A stretch of DNA of 64,000 nucleotides from CAVPDA01 sp963702495 (GTDB lineage: Bacteria; Pseudomonadota; Gammaproteobacteria; Burkholderiales; Rhodocyclaceae). How positions within the stretch are numbered: the first letter of the stretch is position 1; the number at the start of each line of letters is the position of its first letter. Under the pieces are notes generated by a model that was not told where the DNA came from, made no database searches, and was given only the letters and a program-made list of their open reading frames with translations. The translations under genes and the position numbers were made by a program. Positions 59,896 to 64,000 of the stretch are shown here, one piece after another. The DNA lies in assembly GCA_963702495.1 (NCBI GenBank), contig CAVPDA010000010.1, positions 425,024-489,023 on the forward strand, read 5' to 3'.

Positions 59896-62595
59896 ATGAG
59901 CACCTTCGATCCGTCCCATCATCTGCCGCACTCCTCGGCCGCGCCGATAGATGACAGCGATCCCGAGGAAACACGCGAATGGCTCGAAGCGCTCGAAGCC
60001 GTGGTGCGGGAGGCTGGCCACGAGCGCGGCTTGTTCCTGCTGAAGCGGCTCGAGGAACAGGCGCAGCAGCTGGGGATCGTGGCCCATGTGCCACCGTATT
60101 CCGCCTACCGCAACACGATACCGCTGGAGCAGCAGGGCGCCTATCCGGGGGATTTGGCGCTGGAGGAGCGCATCACCTCGATCATTCGCTGGAACGCTCT
60201 GGCCATGGTGGTGAGAGCCAACCTGGCGTATGGCGAGCTGGGCGGCCACATCGCGAGTTTCGCCTCGGTGGCCGAGATTTTCGAGGTCGGTTTCAACCAT
60301 TTCTTCCGCGCGGCGGGAGACGGCCACGGCGGCGACCTCGTGTTCTTCCAGCCCCACTCGGCGCCGGGCGTGTATGCCCGCGCGTTTCTGGAAGGACGGC
60401 TTAGCGAGGAGCAGCTCACCAATTACCGGCAGGAAGTTGGCGGCAAGGGGCTGTGCTCCTATCCGCATCCCTGGCTCATGCCGCATTTCTGGCAATTCCC
60501 GACCGGCTCCATGGGTATCGGTCCCATCAGCGCGATCTACCAGGCGCGTTTCATGCGCTACCTGGAGCGGCGCGGGATCGCCGCCATGGGCGAGCGGCAC
60601 GTGTGGGGTGTGTTCGGCGACGGGGAGATGGACGAGCCCGAGTCGATCGGTGCTCTGACTCTGGCAGCGCGCGAGGATCTCGACAACCTCACCTTTGTCA
60701 TCAACTGCAACTTGCAGCGCCTTGACGGTCCGGTGCGCGGAAACAGCCAGATCATCCAGGAGCTGGAAGCGCTATTCACCGGGGCGGGCTGGAATGTCAT
60801 CAAGGTCCTGTGGGGTTCCGACTGGGACGTTCTCTTCGCGCGCGATCAGACGCACGCGCTGTTGCGTGCCTTCGCCGAAACGCCCGACGGCGAATACCAG
60901 ACGCTGGGCGCCAACGATGGCAAATACAACTTCGAGCGCTTTTTCAGCCGCGCGCCCGAGCTGAGGCAGCTCGTGGCGCAGATGAGCGAGGCGGAGATCG
61001 ATGCCCTGAAGCGCGGCGGCCACGATTCCCGCAAGCTCCATGCCGCCTTCAGCGCCGCCAAGGCCCATGTCGGCCAGCCCACTGTCATTCTAGCCAAGAC
61101 GAAGAAGGGCTACGGCATGGGGGGAGCGGGCGAATCGCGCATGACCTCGCACCAGCAGAAGAAGCTCGACCTGGAAGGTTTGCGCGAGTTTCGCCATCGC
61201 TTCAATCTGCCGCTGAGCGACGAGGACTTGGCGCAGATGCGATTTTTCCGGCCCGCGGACGATAGCCACGAGGTGACTTATGTCAGGCAGCGGCGCGCGG
61301 CGCTGGGCGGATTTCTGCCAGCGCGCCGGCGCGAGGCGCCGGCCGTCGCCGTGCCGCCGCTTGCCGACTATGGACGGTTCGCCTTGACGGCGCAGGGCAA
61401 GGAGATGTCCACCACGGTGGCCGTAGTGCGCCTGTTCAGCAATCTGCTCAAGGATGCGACGCTGGGACCGCGCATCGTGCCCATCGTCGCCGATGAGGCG
61501 CGCACCTTCGGCATGGCGAATCTGTTTCGCCAGGTCGGGATCTATTCGCCGGTGGGACAGCTCTACGAACCCGAAGACGCCGGCTCGCTGCTCGCCTACC
61601 GCGAGGCAACGGACGGCCAATTGCTGGAGGAGGGCATCACCGAAGCGGGCGCGCTGTCCTCGTGGGTCGCCGCGGCGACGTCCTACAGCGTGCATGGCGT
61701 GCCCATGCTGCCATTCTTCATCTACTACTCGATGTTCGGATTTCAGCGGGTGGGGGATCTCATCTGGGCGGCGGCCGATCAGCGATCGCGCGGCTTCCTC
61801 GTGGGCGCGACCGCCGGGCGCACCACGCTCGGCGGCGAGGGTTTGCAGCATCAGGATGGCTCCAGCCAGCTCGTCGCCGCGACGATTCCAACCTGCCGCG
61901 CTTACGATCCGGCTTTCGCCTGCGAGCTGGCCGTCATCATCGATTTCGCCGCGCGGCAGATGATGGAACGTCAGGACGATGTCTTCTATTACCTCACGGT
62001 GATGAACGAGAGCTACCCGCAGCCGTCGCTGCCCGCCGGGGTCGAAGCGGACATCGTCAAGGGCATGTATCGCCTCGGCGCGAACGAGGCGGAAGGCGCG
62101 CAGGGACGAGTCCGCCTGCTCGGCTCCGGGGCAATCCTGCGCGAAGTCATCGCCGCCGGCGAGCTGCTCGCCCGCGATTGGCGAGTGGCAGCCGAGGTCT
62201 GGAGCGTGACAAGCTACAGCGAGCTTGCCCGCGAGGCGCGCGAGACGCAGCGCTGGAACCGGCTGCACCCGGAAGCACCGGCGAGAGTAAGCCATGTCGA
62301 GCGGTGCCTCTCCGGCGCCGCGCCGATCATAGCGGCCAGCGACTACGTCCGCGCCTATCCGCAGTTGATCGGGTCCTTCGTCGCTGCCCGCTTCGTGGCC
62401 ATGGGCACCGACGGCTTTGGTCGCAGCGATACGCGCAATGCGCTGCGGCGTTTCTTCGAGGTGGATCGCCACCACGTCGTAGTGTCCGCCTTGCACGAGC
62501 TCGCGTTGGTCGGCTCGGTTCCGCGCAGCGCTGTCGCGGCGGCCGTCAAGCGCTACGAAATCGACGCCGACTCTCCCGCGCCCTGGAATCGCTAG
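59896..62595 (+). CDS. aceE: Homodimeric-type pyruvate (2-oxo acid) dehydrogenase E1 (899 aa)
   Basis: A thiamine-diphosphate enzyme that decarboxylates a 2-oxo acid and acylates an E2 lipoyl domain. Visible: ETREWLEALEAVV at the start, YSAYRNTIPLEQQGAYPGD, the ThDP motif GDGEMDEPES near 237, and GGEGLQHQDGSSQL near 650. Full AceE length. It stands 52 bases after phaC but no E2 or E3 gene follows, so it may be a second copy or an MdeB-like E1 for 2-oxobutyrate. The direct substrate cannot be read from sequence. Confidence 0.9.
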   Translation: MSTFDPSHHLPHSSAAPIDDSDPEETREWLEALEAVVREAGHERGLFLLKRLEEQAQQLGIVAHVPPYSAYRNTIPLEQQGAYPGDLALEERITSIIRWNALAMVVRANLAYGELGGHIASFASVAEIFEVGFNHFFRAAGDGHGGDLVFFQPHSAPGVYARAFLEGRLSEEQLTNYRQEVGGKGLCSYPHPWLMPHFWQFPTGSMGIGPISAIYQARFMRYLERRGIAAMGERHVWGVFGDGEMDEPESIGALTLAAREDLDNLTFVINCNLQRLDGPVRGNSQIIQELEALFTGAGWNVIKVLWGSDWDVLFARDQTHALLRAFAETPDGEYQTLGANDGKYNFERFFSRAPELRQLVAQMSEAEIDALKRGGHDSRKLHAAFSAAKAHVGQPTVILAKTKKGYGMGGAGESRMTSHQQKKLDLEGLREFRHRFNLPLSDEDLAQMRFFRPADDSHEVTYVRQRRAALGGFLPARRREAPAVAVPPLADYGRFALTAQGKEMSTTVAVVRLFSNLLKDATLGPRIVPIVADEARTFGMANLFRQVGIYSPVGQLYEPEDAGSLLAYREATDGQLLEEGITEAGALSSWVAAATSYSVHGVPMLPFFIYYSMFGFQRVGDLIWAAADQRSRGFLVGATAGRTTLGGEGLQHQDGSSQLVAATIPTCRAYDPAFACELAVIIDFAARQMMERQDDVFYYLTVMNESYPQPSLPAGVEADIVKGMYRLGANEAEGAQGRVRLLGSGAILREVIAAGELLARDWRVAAEVWSVTSYSELAREARETQRWNRLHPEAPARVSHVERCLSGAAPIIAASDYVRAYPQLIGSFVAARFVAMGTDGFGRSDTRNALRRFFEVDRHHVVVSALHELALVGSVPRSAVAAAVKRYEIDADSPAPWNR

Positions 62596-62736
62596 TGCGG
62601 CCCCAGCGACCGGCCTCATCGCCCGTGGCGATCGGGCGAACGGAATCACTGCACCACTCGCTCCAGGACCCCGGACAATGGGTCAGCGCGCTGTCGAACC
62701 CGATCATCTTCATGGTGAAGATTTTGTGGCGCGCGC

Positions 62737-63591
62737 TCACGCACTAGCCGCAGGAATGCACCGCGGTGACGGGATCACGCCCAGCGAGCAGTCGGTTGTA
62801 TTCGTCGCGCTGTTCGGCTGCATCCTTGAAGCGTCCGTCAGCGCAGATTGTCGAGGAACGGACGATTCAAGGCGCCCGATATAAGCGAAGCGGCTACTCT
62901 GCACCACACGGCCCGTACCGAGCACCCGCAACGCGCCACGGTTCTCCCCGGCCGGTCTCCCGTTCACGTAGAGCGCGGTGCGGGCAGGATAGCTTCCTGC
63001 CGCCATGCCCTCTGGCAGACGAATGGTGAAGGTTTCTGGATGCCACCGGCGGTCATCCCCGGATCGGCCTTCTTCCGCCCGCAGCAGCACCTTTCCGGGG
63101 TCGCCGGACTCAAACACCTCCAGCACTTCCACCACGTCCTTGACCGGCTCCAGAGAGCCCTGCACGAGGGTGATGCTGGAAACCACCCGCGCCTCCTGCC
63201 CGGCCTTTACCCCGCCCCCGGCGTTGAAGACGGTGTCGTAGGCGGTGACCAGCGGCTGTTCGGGCAGCGTCCCTTGGTTCTCGGCCCGGTACTGGCCCTC
63301 CACGTCCGCCGGCGGCCGGGTCTGCTCCGACTGGGCGTTGATGATGTAGCAGGCCAGCGCCCCCAGACCGGCACCGATAGCTGCGCCCCTGGTGCGGCTC
63401 TCATCAGCGATCATCGCCCCGAGGGCGGCGCCGATCAGCGCCGCGGTAGCGGGGTTGCACTCCCCGCCCTTCATCATCTTGTCCAGTTGGGAAAAATCGG
63501 GAAGCGGGGGTGGCGGCTGCGTGGCGCAGGACTGGAGCAACAGCAGGCTGGCCGTGGCGAGCAAGAGGGACTTCCTTGAAATCGGGGTCAT
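62737..63591 (-). CDS. Lipoprotein with glycine-zipper segment (284 aa)
   Basis: ATG 63591 with a strong GGAGGAG site. Lipobox LLLLQSC; then a Gly/Ala-rich zipper helix pattern (TAALIGAALGAMIADESRTR, GAAIGAGLGALACYI) that could insert in a membrane. The C-terminal ~170 residues look like a beta-rich domain (KVLLRAEEGRSGDDRRWHPE, RLPEGMAAGSYPARTALYVN). Function unknown. The last ~30 residues are low in structure and may be a shifted or eroded end. Confidence 0.7.
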   Translation of the reverse strand: MTPISRKSLLLATASLLLLQSCATQPPPPLPDFSQLDKMMKGGECNPATAALIGAALGAMIADESRTRGAAIGAGLGALACYIINAQSEQTRPPADVEGQYRAENQGTLPEQPLVTAYDTVFNAGGGVKAGQEARVVSSITLVQGSLEPVKDVVEVLEVFESGDPGKVLLRAEEGRSGDDRRWHPETFTIRLPEGMAAGSYPARTALYVNGRPAGENRGALRVLGTGRVVQSSRFAYIGRLESSVPRQSALTDASRMQPNSATNTTDCSLGVIPSPRCIPAASA

Positions 63592-63623
63592 GACGGCTCC
63601 TCCCTGGTCCTTCCGTCTGCAGG

Positions 63624-64000
63624 TCAGACGGTCATAGTCCTTAACGCTCCAGACCCCGTATGTGCGTACGCGGCACCGGCGCGAGTCCGGAATATGTGCC
63701 GGCGAACCCTGGATTCGCTCCGCCACCCAGGCGCTCGTCGACTCCAGAGCCTCGGGCGAGCGGCTTGGGTCGGTGCCAACGCCTTGAACCATAGCTGGCC
63801 GCCCCCCACCCTTGCCGCCCACCTTCGCGGAAGATTGCCCACGCGGTAGTCCGGCTTCACCTCCGCGGTAAGGTCGGCGGTCACGCGGGCGATCAGGGGC
63901 AGGTTTCCGGGTGAAGCGGCCCCCGAATTGCTGCGCAGCGGGAACGATTTACCGCAGCAGTTGGCCAGCAGCTGCCTCATGAGAAAGGCGTTGCGGAGGC
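63624..64000 (-). CDS. Partial ORF at the window edge, unknown
   Basis: Open from the right edge without an in-frame stop until 63624; an internal ATG at 63980 exists. The first part (LPLIARVTADLTAEVKPDYR) looks protein-like, whereas the end is Arg/Ala-rich and may be out of frame. Too short to name. Confidence 0.3.
   Translation of the reverse strand, partial: LRNAFLMRQLLANCCGKSFPLRSNSGAASPGNLPLIARVTADLTAEVKPDYRVGNLPRRWAARVGGGQLWFKALAPTQAARPRLWSRRAPGWRSESRVRRHIFRTRAGAAYAHTGSGALRTMTV

Noticed and set aside
62620..62638. Terminator after aceE (CGCCCG / CGGGCG hairpin)
   Set aside because: The stem is only 6 bases and there is no T tract after it.

Overview
The window looks like a chromosomal segment of a GC-rich betaproteobacterium, probably of the Rhodocyclales or Nitrosomonadales type. 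The evidence is gene order: ndk-rlmN-pilW-rodZ-ispG-hisS-yfgM-bamB-der-hfq-hflX-hflK-hflC-hisZ-purA runs on the minus strand, followed by tRNA-Leu, rnr, rlmB and rpsF-priB-rpsR-rplI-dnaB. PhaC, HisZ and PriB fit that group. No 16S gene is present, so the genus is an inference.

Layout. 1-2.6 kb: two alanine-type aminotransferases (alaC-alaA, minus). 2.6-10.2 kb: a Mth938-domain gene, then a seven-gene lipid A L-Ara4N operon (arnT, one small EmrE-like subunit, arnB, arnC, arnA split into two genes, arnD). 10.3-15 kb: a lipoprotein, a zinc-ribbon membrane protein, a frameshifted bcp, a PIN-PhoH gene and murI. 15-21.2 kb (minus): dnaB, the ribosomal operon rpsF-priB-rpsR-rplI, a SRAP protein, rlmB and a PAS/AAA+/Fis sigma-54 activator.

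21.2-35.8 kb (minus) is the unusual part. Fourteen genes lie between one near-perfect sigma-54 promoter (35732-35747) and one strong intrinsic terminator (21246-21283). In order they encode an SCP2-domain protein, an RND adaptor, an RND pump with a ~350-residue basic repeat tail, several small exported Gly/Tyr/Trp-rich or Met-rich repeat proteins resembling sulfur-globule envelope proteins, three proteins sharing one TPR module on different membrane anchors (one frameshifted), and a ParA-type ATPase. The block separates rnr from rlmB, which are commonly neighbours, so it looks accessory. I propose it is a sigma-54-controlled envelope system that exports and organises a glycine-rich protein structure, perhaps around sulfur or another inclusion, with ParA giving positioning. 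That function is inference.

36-54.3 kb is conserved housekeeping. 54.3-58.1 kb is a disturbed region: a small unknown gene, a 1.2-kb insertion sequence, a tRNA-Cys-like 3' half, an HU gene and about 0.9 kb with no convincing gene. 58.1-64 kb holds a frameshifted phaC, a stand-alone homodimeric-type pyruvate dehydrogenase E1, a glycine-zipper lipoprotein and a partial ORF at the edge. Three otherwise normal genes (bcp, the TPR gene, phaC) carry single-base frameshifts, which may be real decay or assembly errors.
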